Positions 8,050 to 16,659 of a stretch of DNA of 48,084 nucleotides are shown here, one piece after another. The notes under the pieces were generated by a model. That model had not been told where the DNA came from, did not search any database, and saw only the letters and a program-made list of their open reading frames with translations. The stretch is taken from NCBI GenBank assembly GCA_020442635.1, contig JAGRJR010000015.1:1-48084 (forward strand), in the 5' to 3' direction. This stretch comes from Lysobacterales bacterium (GTDB lineage: Bacteria > Pseudomonadota > Gammaproteobacteria > Xanthomonadales > Marinicellaceae). The translations under genes and the position numbers were made by a program. Each line of letters starts with the position of its first letter. Positions within the stretch are counted from its first letter, which is position 1.

Positions 8050-8084
8050 GCGGTGTTATGCATTAAATAACACCGCCTCTTTTG
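8050..8084. terminator. Bidirectional terminator between convergent genes
   Basis: A 10-bp perfect stem (GCGGTGTTAT at 8050-8059 with ATAACACCGC at 8067-8076) has a 7-base loop. It is followed by CTCTTTT on the plus strand and by TTTTGTT on the minus strand. It lies between the stops of the convergent asparaginase and small exported-protein genes and can serve both. Confidence 0.88.
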
Positions 8085-8101
8085 AGGTAAGTCGGTAGAT
8101 T

Positions 8102-8503
8102 TTATTTGACTTTATAAACCACAGGCCCCCATTGATCGGTCTGGGTACTTGAAGCATCAAAAGCCACATAATATGACTTATCCGCTTCTACATTCAAAGT
8201 TAATGTATTGTTGAGCGCTTTTAAGCCATAACGCTCTTTCAATCCCATAACTTCCTGGGTGTAATCGCCATTTATTGTGGTAGCAAAACGTAACACATAT
8301 TCGCCTGGTTCTAACCAAACAGCATCTTCTCTTGGACTTACATTTTCACCATTCACCATTAACAATTTCACAGGAAATAATTGTTTTGCATCATTTGAAT
8401 AATTCATGACAATCTTGGCCGATGATTCACTCGGTGAAGCGAAATTAAAAGCAAACACAGTACCAGAAATAAGTAGTGTTATGAGCAATGTGATTTTTTT
8501 CAT
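8102..8503 (-). CDS. Small exported protein of unknown function
   Basis: I chose the ATG at 8503 because GGAG precedes it and the protein then starts with a clean signal peptide (KKITLLITLLISGTVFA). The upstream in-frame ATG would add 14 polar residues. The mature part, about 115 residues, looks like an all-beta domain: 'SAKIVMNYSND', 'PVKLLMVNGENV', 'AVWLEPGEYVLRFAT', 'NTLTLNVEADKSYYVAFD', 'GPVVYKV'. The 'W-L-E-P-G-E-Y' turn followed by a late 'V-E-A-D-K-S-Y-Y-V' strand is typical of small periplasmic beta-sandwiches that tether polymer or protein, for example DUF2057-like proteins, but I cannot assign a family. It is convergent with the asparaginase gene and lies downstream of envC on the same strand after an 80-bp gap. 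Confidence 0.7.
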   Translation of the reverse strand: MKKITLLITLLISGTVFAFNFASPSESSAKIVMNYSNDAKQLFPVKLLMVNGENVSPREDAVWLEPGEYVLRFATTINGDYTQEVMGLKERYGLKALNNTLTLNVEADKSYYVAFDASSTQTDQWGPVVYKVK

Positions 8504-8582
8504 AATAATTCTCCAACTGTCTTTATTGCAGCAACCATCATACATCTACGAAACTGAATGTAGTGTGAATTTTTATTAATTT

Positions 8583-9719
8583 TCATTTAAACCATGGAAC
8601 TGGGTTGGTTGGATCGGCGGCTTTGCGAATTTCAAAGTAGACACCGGTGGGTTCAATATTTCCAGAATTTCCAGCAGTGGCAATCACTTGATCAGCCTGA
8701 ACCCAATCACCCACATCAACCAGAATCGATTCATTGTGCCCATATAAAGTCATGTATTCATCACCATGGTCAACAACTATCAACAATCCATAGCCACGTA
8801 ACCAATCAGCAAAAGCCACTCGGCCATAGGCAGTAGCCACTACATTTTTACCTGGATCATTACCAATAACCACACCATCCCAACGACTGTATCCTGCTCT
8901 TAATGAGCGGTAGGACCGAATAATTTTACCCTCTAGTGGTTTAATCAGCTTGCCTTTGAGTTTTGCAAAAGAAGTGTTGGCTCCAAGGTCTTCCGGTAAG
9001 TCGTCGAGGTATTGGCTGATTTGTAACAACAATTGGTTCAGTCGTTGACTGTCTTTATTTAATGACTCATTTTCAGTTTGATAAGAACTGATGGTTTTCC
9101 TTAATGCAGTCAGAACCACTGCCCTTTGCCGTTTTTGCTCAAGCATTGTGTCCTGTTCGGCACTGAGTTGGGTCTGTTGCGATTCTAATTCGGTTTTTTG
9201 TTGTTTAATCAGAGTCTGATATTGTTCCAGCTGCTTGATTTGAACAGCAATGTTTTTAATTAAATCGTAGAGTTTGTACTGTAAATATTTGATTTGATGC
9301 TGGGTAATTTCTGCATTTTGTGTTCCAGGATTGAGTAACATCATTTTTAAAATGCGGTCATGATTGATAAAAATATGCAGTCTTAACAACTCAGCCATCT
9401 GATTCTTCTGATCGCTGATACTGTCATTCTTACTTTCAATTTGCTGTCCAAGCACTTCAATTTGCTGTTCTGCGGTTGAAATTTTAGCGGTCAAATCCCT
9501 GATCAGCTGTCCTTGTTGGTTAATTTTTTGGTCTTGGGCCTCAAGTTCGTTGATTAATTTAGCTTCTTCACCAGTGGCTTCATTCAATGCTGTTTTTAGC
9601 TCTTTCAATCGTTCTTTAATATTTGCCAATTGTTGATTAATCGCATCTTCATCAACTTCTTGCTGGGCAGCTGTCATCACAGACCAAGTCAAAAACAACA
9701 AAAGGAAAAACCGCACCAT
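8583..9719 (-). CDS. envC: Murein hydrolase activator EnvC
   Basis: A 378-residue protein with a signal peptide (MVRFFLLLFLTWSVMTAA), long coiled coils rich in Gln/Glu/Lys over about residues 22-240, and a C-terminal LytM/M23-like domain (about 265-378). The domain is degenerate: the usual HxxxD is replaced by 'WDGVVIGND' and the HLHFE segment by 'GVYFEIR', so the zinc ligands are missing. This is the hallmark of EnvC, which does not cut murein itself but activates the amidases AmiA and AmiB at the division septum under FtsEX control. The adjacent rhodanese-secB-gpsA block is in the divergent direction, as in the E. coli yibP/yibN neighbourhood, which supports the name. Confidence 0.9.
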   Translation of the reverse strand: MVRFFLLLFLTWSVMTAAQQEVDEDAINQQLANIKERLKELKTALNEATGEEAKLINELEAQDQKINQQGQLIRDLTAKISTAEQQIEVLGQQIESKNDSISDQKNQMAELLRLHIFINHDRILKMMLLNPGTQNAEITQHQIKYLQYKLYDLIKNIAVQIKQLEQYQTLIKQQKTELESQQTQLSAEQDTMLEQKRQRAVVLTALRKTISSYQTENESLNKDSQRLNQLLLQISQYLDDLPEDLGANTSFAKLKGKLIKPLEGKIIRSYRSLRAGYSRWDGVVIGNDPGKNVVATAYGRVAFADWLRGYGLLIVVDHGDEYMTLYGHNESILVDVGDWVQADQVIATAGNSGNIEPTGVYFEIRKAADPTNPVPWFK

Positions 9720-9827
9720 CGAGCAATCAAATTAAGAAAAGCAGACATATTAACAAACTCATCCAGGCAAAAAAACAAGTTTGCTTCTAAAACAATCACA
9801 CTAAGGTGGGTTTTTGTGGCTTTTAAC

Positions 9828-9855
9828 TTGATTTTTTGCGTTGATACCTTATATT
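9828..9855 (+). promoter_or_regulatory. Candidate sigma-70 promoter for the rhodanese-secB-gpsA operon
   Basis: TTGATT (9828-9833), a 16-base spacer and TATATT (9850-9855) lie about 30 bp before the rhodanese ATG. The position argues against translation starting at the TTG at 9841, which would lie inside the promoter. Confidence 0.45.
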
Positions 9856-9885
9856 GTCCCTTTTATTTTTTTAGGTAGACAGGCG

Positions 9886-10317
9886 ATGTCACAATTGGTC
9901 GAGTTTGTTGGCAATCACCCTTTCTGGGTTTTGCTTTTTTTAACGGTGTTTTTTTTGTTTTTAAACGCACTGTATAAAGAAAAAAGCCAGGCTTTTCAAA
10001 ACGTCAATGTAGACCAATTGACTCGTCTGGTGAATCAGCAAAACGCCCAACTCATCGATGTTCGACCCAAAGAAGCTTTTGATCAAGGTCATATAGTCAA
10101 CGCCATTAACATGCCTTTAAGTGACATCAGTGAGGGCAAAGCCAAAATTGACAAACTGAAAAAGAAACCCGTAGTGGTTTATTGTCAAATAGGTAAAAGT
10201 TCACAAGCTGCCTGTCAACAGTTAACCCAGGCTGGGATTGAGAATGTTTTCAATCTACAAGGCGGTATTAATTCGTGGATCAGTGACAAATTACCTTTAA
10301 CCAGAAACAAGTCTTAA
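9886..10317 (+). CDS. yibN: Membrane-anchored rhodanese-domain protein (YibN-like)
   Basis: The ATG at 9886 gives a 143-residue protein that begins MSQLVEFVGNHPFW and continues into one transmembrane helix (about residues 12-30). The upstream TTG would start within a predicted promoter. Residues 42-138 form a single rhodanese domain: 'LIDVRPKEAFDQGHIVNAINMPL', then the active-site loop 'VYCQIGKSSQAA' with the catalytic Cys. Single-domain rhodaneses carry sulfur as a persulfide. Length, topology and position directly upstream of secB and gpsA match E. coli YibN. In E. coli the glutaredoxin gene grxC lies between yibN and secB; here it is absent. Confidence 0.88.
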   Translation: MSQLVEFVGNHPFWVLLFLTVFFLFLNALYKEKSQAFQNVNVDQLTRLVNQQNAQLIDVRPKEAFDQGHIVNAINMPLSDISEGKAKIDKLKKKPVVVYCQIGKSSQAACQQLTQAGIENVFNLQGGINSWISDKLPLTRNKS

Positions 10318-10371
10318 GTAAACATATTAACAAAATGGATCTTTTGATCCTCAAACCATTAGGAAGCAAAA

Positions 10372-10860
10372 ATGACAGAAGAAAATCAAGCTGCAGCCAA
10401 CGCTGAAAACAAAGGCCCAATGATGTCTTTACAAAAAATTTACACCAAAGATGTTTCATTTGAAGCACCAAATGCCCCACATATTTTCAATGAGCAAGGC
10501 CAACCTGAAATCAAATTGAACTTGAATCAGAAAGTCAACAAATTAGACGAAAAGACCACTTTTGAAGTGGCCTTAACAGCGACTGTCACCTGTACTGTCA
10601 ATGAGAAAACAGCTTATTTAGTTGAAGTTTGTGTTGCTGGTGTTTTCACCTTGCAAAATTTCAATGATCAAGCTTTGCATCAAACTTTGGGCGTTTATTG
10701 TCCAAATGTATTATTCCCTTATGCCAGACAACAAGTCAGCGAAATGGTTATGAACGGAGGCTTCCAGCCATTGATGTTGCAACCAGTGAATTTTGAGCAA
10801 ATGTACACACAGCAAATGCAACAACAAGCTCAACAAGCAGCCACAGCCACCAAACAGTAA
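10372..10860 (+). CDS. secB: Protein-export chaperone SecB
   Basis: A 162-residue acidic cytoplasmic protein with AGGA before the start. The SecB core is clear: 'LQKIYTKDVSFEAPNAPHIF', 'EIKLNLNQKVNKLDEKTTFEVALTATVTC', 'AYLVEVCVAGVFTLQNF', 'LGVYCPNVLFPYARQQVSEMVMNGGFQPLMLQPVNFEQMYTQ'. As a tetramer it holds precursors unfolded and hands them to SecA. The Gln/Ala-rich tail is the usual flexible SecA-binding end. Its TAA overlaps the ATG of gpsA by one base (TAATG), so the two are translationally coupled. Confidence 0.97.
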   Translation: MTEENQAAANAENKGPMMSLQKIYTKDVSFEAPNAPHIFNEQGQPEIKLNLNQKVNKLDEKTTFEVALTATVTCTVNEKTAYLVEVCVAGVFTLQNFNDQALHQTLGVYCPNVLFPYARQQVSEMVMNGGFQPLMLQPVNFEQMYTQQMQQQAQQAATATKQ

Positions 10861-11849
10861 TGCGTTTTGCTGTACTTGGTGCAGGTTCCTGGGGAACGGC
10901 GTTGGCGATGCAATTGGCTCGCAAAAGCAAGACCGTTCTCTGGGGTCGTAACAAACCAGGCATCAAGGCGATGCAACAAAGCCGTTCAAATGAACAGTAT
11001 TTGCCTGGCATAAAATTTCCTGAAAAGCTCATCATTGAAACTGATTTGGCTCATGCGATAGCACAAAGCGATGCCGTTTTGGTGGTTTGCCCTTCACACG
11101 CCTTTGGTGACATCCTGCGCCAAATTAAACCGCTTCTTGAAGGCAGGCCTCTGGCTTGGGCGAGCAAAGGTTTTGAACCAGGCACCGGACGCTTCCTGCA
11201 TGAAGTTGCTGATGAAATATTAGGGGATGCCATTCCAATGGCTTTGGTAACTGGCCCATCTTTTGCCAAAGACGTGGCCATGCACAAGCCTACCCTGGTG
11301 GCCGTGGCTTCTAAACACAAAGAGTTTGCCAAACAAGTTAGTTTGGCATTACGCAGTGAACATTTCAAAGCATACTTATCAGAAGACATCATTGGCGCAG
11401 AATTGGGTGGCGCTGTAAAAAATGTATTGGCATTGGCAACTGGTATCGCCGATGGTATGGAATTGGGCGACAACACCCGCGCTGCTTTGCTGACCCGTGG
11501 AATGGCAGAAATGATACGCTTGGGTGAAGCTTTGGGTTGTAAACCTGAAACCCTGATGGGTTTGTCCGGTTTGGGTGATCTGGTGTTGACTTCTACTGGT
11601 GATTTATCCAGAAATCGTCGCATGGGGTTGGCACTTGGTAGAGGTGAAACCATTGAATCAGCCAAAAAGACCATCGGCCAAGTGGTTGAGGGTATCGGTA
11701 CCACTGATGAAGTTATGCGCTTGGCAAATAAACATCAGGTAGAAATGCCCATCACCGAACACGTTTGGAAAGTTATTCATGGCCAGATGACCACCACAGA
11801 AGCACTGACAGCACTGATGAGTCGAGACCTCAGACCCGAGTTTGAATGA
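10860..11849 (+). CDS. gpsA: NAD(P)-dependent glycerol-3-phosphate dehydrogenase
   Basis: A 329-residue enzyme of usual family length. The Rossmann motif 'VLGAGSWGTALA' is at the N-terminus. 'VTGPSFAKDVA' and the substrate-binding / catalytic-Lys segment 'GAVKNVLALATG' follow, then 'NTRAALLTRGMAEM' and the C-terminal helical domain ('GLSGLGDLVLTSTGDLSRNRRMG'). It reduces dihydroxyacetone phosphate to sn-glycerol 3-phosphate, the backbone of phospholipids. The start overlaps the secB stop by one base. The linkage is conserved in many gammaproteobacteria. No terminator is obvious in the 229 bp that follow. Confidence 0.97.
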   Translation: MRFAVLGAGSWGTALAMQLARKSKTVLWGRNKPGIKAMQQSRSNEQYLPGIKFPEKLIIETDLAHAIAQSDAVLVVCPSHAFGDILRQIKPLLEGRPLAWASKGFEPGTGRFLHEVADEILGDAIPMALVTGPSFAKDVAMHKPTLVAVASKHKEFAKQVSLALRSEHFKAYLSEDIIGAELGGAVKNVLALATGIADGMELGDNTRAALLTRGMAEMIRLGEALGCKPETLMGLSGLGDLVLTSTGDLSRNRRMGLALGRGETIESAKKTIGQVVEGIGTTDEVMRLANKHQVEMPITEHVWKVIHGQMTTTEALTALMSRDLRPEFE

Positions 11850-12078
11850 ATAATACTACACAGGGATAGTGAGTTTATTTATCTGTTAACCATCTGGAAC
11901 CTAGGTTGATAATACATTTGCTACTTTATTCATTTCAACAGACTCAAGTATCACCAAGAAAACATCTGGTCAAAAAATACCATTGAGACAATGTTAAGCT
12001 TATTGAATTCATTCATTTTTTTGCACCCAATTACAGTCTCACTGAACCACCTTTAAAAAAAACACTGAACAGCCTTTT

Positions 12079-13467
12079 TCAAATTTCTCTGATGTTAGTG
12101 ATTACATTGTTTTGATTAGCCTCAAAGCCATCAGCAAAAATCAAATCATCGTCATCTAGAATCGTTCCGATTCCGGTGTTGTCAGCAATGGTAGCATTAA
12201 CTGGATTGCTCAGAAAGATGGAAAAATTTTCATCAATCTCAACTGTACCGTCACCCCAAACATCAACTGAAATGGTTTTTGCTACCTCTCCGGGACTGAA
12301 TATCAAGGTGTCAGCTGTAGGTGTGTAATCTTCCACAGCAATGGCAGATCCATCAATGGTGGTGTAATCCACTTCGACTTGATCGCTACTGGCCTGAGTC
12401 AGGCTCACGGTAAAATCAAAACCGGTGCTACCAACATCACCTTCAAAAAGTGACACATCAGTAATCGCTAAATCAAAAACCTCTACGAAACCGAAGTTTA
12501 CATTCTCAAGGTTTTCATCGCTGGCAAGAGTGATCGGAGTGGGATTATTACCAGTATTTAACCTGATACCATTGGGTATGGATGGTTCATCAATGACTAA
12601 GGAGTAGTCACCGGCATCCAAACAGAAAAACGTATAAGCACCCTGATTAGTTACAGTTGAAGGTTCTTCTGGGTCTTTGATGCCATTGGTGTTTAAATCA
12701 AGATAAAGTGACAAGTCATTGAGCATGCTTTCGTTGGTTGGCGGGTCTGGATCATAAATGCCATTGCCATTCAAGTCGAGCCAAACAAAACCGTTTACAG
12801 AGGCTGGTGTACCATGTTTAGGCACAATACCAATATCAAAATCAGCACCGTAAACTGTGAGTAAGTTTTCAAAACCAAAACCGGTAGTAAATATGTGATT
12901 GGATGCATCATTTTCTCCTTCTGGTACTGGACAATCCGCTGGGCCAAGACATGAAGTAATCACAACCAGCGTGTCTTCTTGGTCACCAGGAAAAATCTCA
13001 ACACCCACATGGTAACTTCCCGTTGTTGGTATGGGATTGGAAGGTAAGTCTAACCAGAATTCATTGTAAAATCCCTGTGCTGGAACTCCGATGGTTGTTG
13101 GTGAAATGTTACCCGTTCCGCCCACCACCGCACCAGGGTTACCAAAACCATCATCGTCATAAACGATGACCTGAAACCTCATGTCATCGTCTTCATCGGT
13201 GAGCCAACCCATTCCAACCCGAACCGCATCAATGCGAGTGACACCAGGGTCAGGGGTGAAAAACCGCTCATAAACACCTTTCGGATCAGTAGGCAAAATC
13301 TGGTTAACTGGATCTGGGACACCAGTAATCCAACCACCACCAAATGGATACACGATAACAGTTGGTGTTGGAGTTAACCACTGCATGTCATTAATTTCAC
13401 ATTGATCTTGTGCGCTCACAAACGTACTGATCAATAACAGACAATAAAATAAAATTCGAACATTCAT
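12079..13467 (-). CDS. Secreted protein with SdrD_B-like and Calx-beta domains and an IFADGFE tail
   Basis: A 462-residue protein with a Sec signal peptide (cut after about residue 19, FVSAQ). Residues 25-215 are a beta-rich unknown domain ('YHVGVEIFPGDQEDTLVVI'). Residues 222-330 are an SdrD_B/Cna-B-like domain with acidic calcium-binding loops DLNGNGIYDP (231-240) and DLNTNGIKDPEEP (257-269). Residues 333-440 are a Calx-beta domain ('FTVSLTQASSDQVEVDYTT', 'DENFSIFLSNP', ending 'GTILDDDD'). Then comes LIFADGFE at 442-449, followed by 13 more residues. Such proteins are cell-surface or released and calcium-stabilised. The tail recurs at the end of two other exported proteins in this window. 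No nearby gene suggests a partner. Confidence 0.8.
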   Translation of the reverse strand: MNVRILFYCLLLISTFVSAQDQCEINDMQWLTPTPTVIVYPFGGGWITGVPDPVNQILPTDPKGVYERFFTPDPGVTRIDAVRVGMGWLTDEDDDMRFQVIVYDDDGFGNPGAVVGGTGNISPTTIGVPAQGFYNEFWLDLPSNPIPTTGSYHVGVEIFPGDQEDTLVVITSCLGPADCPVPEGENDASNHIFTTGFGFENLLTVYGADFDIGIVPKHGTPASVNGFVWLDLNGNGIYDPDPPTNESMLNDLSLYLDLNTNGIKDPEEPSTVTNQGAYTFFCLDAGDYSLVIDEPSIPNGIRLNTGNNPTPITLASDENLENVNFGFVEVFDLAITDVSLFEGDVGSTGFDFTVSLTQASSDQVEVDYTTIDGSAIAVEDYTPTADTLIFSPGEVAKTISVDVWGDGTVEIDENFSIFLSNPVNATIADNTGIGTILDDDDLIFADGFEANQNNVITNIREI

Positions 13468-13824
13468 GATATTGATACCATAACACCCCTATTATTATTG
13501 TAACACCAAAAAAAAAACTTCAGGGATGCCAATTTGTAAACGGCATCAACCTCAGACTCAAAAGCTTAAATAAAAAAATTGTGCCGCATTTTGACAGTTG
13601 TTTTTTGCAACAGCGGTTATAAGGATATTTTTCTGCCAAATTACGTCACTAAAATCGCTAAAACAACTTGCCTGTAACATTTGTTTTAATTGTCTACTCA
13701 TTGATTGTTGCCCTAATGGGTTCAATAAGTATCATGGACATATGGTTTGATTTTATCTATCCGATGGGATTAAGACAGCATATATAGTTAAGCGGTAATT
13801 AATGATTAGTATTTGGAGGTGTTT
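13468..13824. other. Intergenic region without a gene
   Basis: These 357 bases separate divergent genes and hold no supported ORF. There is an A-tract (about 13507-13517) and an imperfect hairpin, GATGCC (13525-13530) with GGCATC (13542-13547) and an 11-base loop. The segment must contain the promoters of both flanking genes, but I see no convincing -35/-10 pair. Confidence 0.5.
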
Positions 13825-14253
13825 GTGAGCGATACTCTTGGAAATGATTTGTTTATTAAGATGATGAAAGCTGATTTTATTAACTTGAATAACAAGTTCA
13901 AAACTGGCATGTTGATGAATGATGAAGGTAAGCGATTATTTATCAAGCAGGTATTTCCAAAAAACCACCCTAGTTGTGCGGATGTGTTTTTTCAATACGC
14001 TCATGTGGTGACCATCAACGGTCAACTAAAATCGGATCCAGGCGTGATTCTTGGGTTTGACTTAACCAATAAAGCGGTGCTTCCAATACTTTATCGAAAC
14101 GATTTACTTGATCATAGCATTCACATTTACCACAATGGCAAGTTAGATGAAGCCAAGGAAGAATGGTTACTGGAGTATTGGGGTGCTTGGTTAGAAGAAT
14201 TAAAAGCCAACGATTATGACTTGTTAGAGGAAGTTCAGCTCAAAACAGCCTAA
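13825..14253 (+). CDS. Conserved-looking hypothetical protein
   Basis: I place the start at the GTG at 13825 because GGAGGT (13815-13820) lies just before it; the in-frame TTG and GTG further up overlap that ribosome site. The 142-residue product has no signal peptide or membrane helix and is a soluble alpha/beta protein. It has 'ADFINLNNKFKTGMLMNDEGKRLFIKQVF', 'SCADVFFQYAHVV', 'GVILGFDLTNKAVLPILYRNDLL' and an acidic helical end 'AKEEWLLEYWGAWLEELKANDYDLLEE'. I do not recognise a family. It lies 68 bp upstream of the ThuA-like gene on the same strand, so co-transcription is possible. Base use is like its neighbours. Confidence 0.65.
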   Translation: MSDTLGNDLFIKMMKADFINLNNKFKTGMLMNDEGKRLFIKQVFPKNHPSCADVFFQYAHVVTINGQLKSDPGVILGFDLTNKAVLPILYRNDLLDHSIHIYHNGKLDEAKEEWLLEYWGAWLEELKANDYDLLEEVQLKTA

Positions 14254-14320
14254 ATCGGCTTTAGCTGGTCAAACAACAGGCTAAATCTTATCGATTACTG
14301 AATATTCATTGGATTAGTTT

Positions 14321-15274
14321 GTGCGTGTCAGTACTGAAAATATTTTTCAAAAGCGCAAGAATGTTTACAATGGTCTGATGAATCCATTAGTAGGTGTACT
14401 ACTTTTTTATTGTTTTTATCCGAGCTTGACCCTGAGCCAAAGCTTGCCTGCACACAACCCCATTGATATCCTGATAGTTTCTGATGAAGTCAATCCTCAT
14501 GGTTTAAGCGATGAACAATTGATGCAACCGGGCGATTTAACCAATGCCCTTGGCAGTGCATTAACCTTGAACACCCATATTTTGATTGAGGTGGATACTG
14601 ACCAAATAGAACTGGCCACTCAGGCATTGAATTTAGGCACTAATCATCCTGACAGGCCTGAGGTTTTGATTTATTTTTCTCATCGCATTCCCGCCAATGA
14701 CAATGGTCGACAAGCAGAATTTTTAACTGCTGTTGATAACTTTCTACAAACAGGTGGTGGTGTGATTTCTTTCCATCATGGCATTTATTTAACCAATGGT
14801 AAACAACCGATTCAGGATCTTTTAGGTTCACAAGCCACTGGTGCTGTACCTTGGGATACTGTTAATGGCCAGGACGTAATTTTTGTGGGTGAGAATCATT
14901 TTATTGGTACTCATCAAATCAATTACGCTGGTACCATCAGCTACAGCAATCCAGGTCATGGCATAGGTATTAATAACTATCCCTATTTCAACAACACCCC
15001 TGACGAACGCTACCCACAAATGGGTTTCAATACCGGTAATAATGGCTGTGATATTGATCCGTTATTTGAAAGTAATTATGCTGACAATGGCAACCAACAC
15101 CTGCTGGGTTACACCAAACAATGCCCAAATTGGACTTCAAAGGTGTTTGTTTATCAGCCGGGCGAGTACCAACCTAATGCCACCTCAGGCAACAATTTCC
15201 AAATCCTGCTCAATGCGATTTATTACCTGAGTGACTCTCGCTGGGATGTTATTTTTAGTGGCTCTTTTGACTAA
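14321..15274 (+). CDS. Exported ThuA-like protein with a VIFSGSFD tail
   Basis: The sequence 'IDILIVSDEVNPHG ... VLIYFSHRIPANDNGRQAEFLTAVDNFLQTGGGVISFHHGIY' is the class-I glutamine-amidotransferase-like core of ThuA proteins, with the GGG-x-x-x-x-HHG turn. 'LLGYTKQCPNWTSKVFVYQPGEY' and 'FQILLNAIYYLSD' are the closing segments. ThuA domains are linked to sugar metabolism, often without a proven reaction. The start is unsure: GTG at 14321 gives 317 residues, while ATG at 14378 gives a protein beginning with a signal peptide (MNPLVGVLLFYCFYPSLTLS). The last residues, DVIFSGSFD, resemble the IF-x-DGFE ends of two other secreted proteins here. Confidence 0.75.
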   Translation: MRVSTENIFQKRKNVYNGLMNPLVGVLLFYCFYPSLTLSQSLPAHNPIDILIVSDEVNPHGLSDEQLMQPGDLTNALGSALTLNTHILIEVDTDQIELATQALNLGTNHPDRPEVLIYFSHRIPANDNGRQAEFLTAVDNFLQTGGGVISFHHGIYLTNGKQPIQDLLGSQATGAVPWDTVNGQDVIFVGENHFIGTHQINYAGTISYSNPGHGIGINNYPYFNNTPDERYPQMGFNTGNNGCDIDPLFESNYADNGNQHLLGYTKQCPNWTSKVFVYQPGEYQPNATSGNNFQILLNAIYYLSDSRWDVIFSGSFD

Positions 15275-15365
15275 CCCTACCTTTTCAATCAAACATGACC
15301 CATGGCAGGTCTCCTAGGAATCTAAAGACAGTAAACTGAACAATAATCATAACCTTTGTTGGAAG

Positions 15366-16067
15366 ATGCTCGGAATTCTGGTTTTATTAATTGCATCATG
15401 GCTGTTACTTTATTTAACCACTAAAGACAACCTTAAAGCCTTGGGTGTTTTGCCTAGTTGGTTACAGCTATGTTGGGTACTTATTGGTTTTATCATCACC
15501 GCTGCGCTGTGTGTTGAAGCCCAGTTGGTAGAAGCCTGGCTGATGGGTGGTTCATGGCAAGCCGTTAAAAATGTGGAATGGCTACTTATCCGCAATGCTA
15601 CTTGGTGGGATGTCAAATCAGTATTAACTGAAGAGCTGGTGTTTCGGGGCGCCTTACTTTATTTACTTTGGCACTATATGGGATCCAAGGTCGCTGTGAC
15701 AATTTCGGCCAGCGCTTTTGGTATCTACCATTGGTTTTCTTTTGGTGTGCTCGGTCATTTCTTGCCCATGATTCTGGTGTTTTTAGGAACGGGGTTGATG
15801 GGAGTGGTTCTTGCCTGGTCTTTTATTCAGGCCAAAAGTTTATGGGCTCCTTTTGGTATCCACCTGGGATGGAATTTCACTCAAAACACCCTTTTTTCCA
15901 AAGGACCGCTTGGAACTTTGGCATTTGAGCTAAAAGGTGGACAAGCCATAGAGGGTTGGGCTTCTTTGTTTAATTTCATTAATAATATGCTCATTCCACC
16001 TTTAGTCTTGTTGCTAATTTTGTATTGGTTTCAGTCAAAATACAAAGCCAATCCACCAAATATGTAA
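15366..16067 (+). CDS. CPBP-family intramembrane glutamic endopeptidase
   Basis: A 233-residue polytopic membrane protein with about six to eight hydrophobic helices. The CPBP (Abi/Rce1-like) motifs are in order: EELVFRG at 89-95 (the paired Glu and Arg of motif 1), FGIYHW with His122 (motif 2) and HLGWNF near residue 167 (motif 3). The family cleaves substrates within the membrane, in eukaryotes after prenylated CAAX ends; the bacterial substrates are mostly unknown. GGAAG lies directly before the ATG, which is unusually close for a ribosome site, so a slightly later start cannot be excluded. It converges with the GFA-family gene. Confidence 0.88.
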   Translation: MLGILVLLIASWLLLYLTTKDNLKALGVLPSWLQLCWVLIGFIITAALCVEAQLVEAWLMGGSWQAVKNVEWLLIRNATWWDVKSVLTEELVFRGALLYLLWHYMGSKVAVTISASAFGIYHWFSFGVLGHFLPMILVFLGTGLMGVVLAWSFIQAKSLWAPFGIHLGWNFTQNTLFSKGPLGTLAFELKGGQAIEGWASLFNFINNMLIPPLVLLLILYWFQSKYKANPPNM

Positions 16068-16099
16068 TATTCCCCCTTCCTTTACAAAGATTCTATTAG

Positions 16100-16576
16100 C
16101 TATTGGGTTGGTCTTAGTTTTTTCAAGCGAAGCATGCTTTCTTCTGACCATACCTGCCTGGTGGAGTAGTACTTTCCAAAACTGGGAGTGTCTGCGGGTA
16201 ACTGAAACCAGGGTTGCTTGGATTCGGTAAAGATATGCACATCCGGTGGCGTTTGCGTTGGCTGATCTAGTGTACCAACACGAATGAAACTGACGTTTTC
16301 TCCAAATCCGGCATAATGGCTCCACACAGCGACTTGACACTCAGGACATCGGGCAATTTTTTGGCCTTTCCCACTTTCACTCGGGGTGTCAATCAATACA
16401 ACCTGGTCACCTTCATTTATCACTGATGATGTTTCTACCAGTGCATTTACCGCAAAGGCAGCACCAGTTTCTCGCTGGCACCAACTGCAATGACAACAAT
16501 GAACAATTAAAGGTTGTTGTGTTAATCGATAACGGATGCGACCACAATTACAACCTCCGATTAATTTTTCTGACAT
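16100..16576 (-). CDS. GFA-family (glutathione-dependent formaldehyde-activating enzyme-like) protein
   Basis: The ATG at 16576 has AGGAG upstream and gives 158 residues; the upstream in-frame ATG adds six residues without a ribosome site. The zinc-binding signature of the GFA family is complete: GGCNCGRIRY near the N-terminus, then HCCHCSWCQRETGAAFAVN, and later CPECQVAVWS with the third pair of cysteines. Gfa was described as accelerating S-hydroxymethylglutathione formation. Most homologues are of unproven function and probably act on glutathione or other thiol adducts. It is a soluble cytoplasmic protein, convergent with the CPBP protease gene. Confidence 0.85.
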   Translation of the reverse strand: MSEKLIGGCNCGRIRYRLTQQPLIVHCCHCSWCQRETGAAFAVNALVETSSVINEGDQVVLIDTPSESGKGQKIARCPECQVAVWSHYAGFGENVSFIRVGTLDQPTQTPPDVHIFTESKQPWFQLPADTPSFGKYYSTRQVWSEESMLRLKKLRPTQ

Positions 16577-16659
16577 TTTTAGGCTCCTGTTCACAACATT
16601 GAATTTGGCTTTACAGTTATCATATCATTTTTTATTCTGCAAATTGGCGGATAGTACTT

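Noticed and set aside
11051..11704. 217-residue ORF opposite gpsA
   Set aside because: Antisense shadow of a highly conserved gene; composition is typical of a reversed coding strand.
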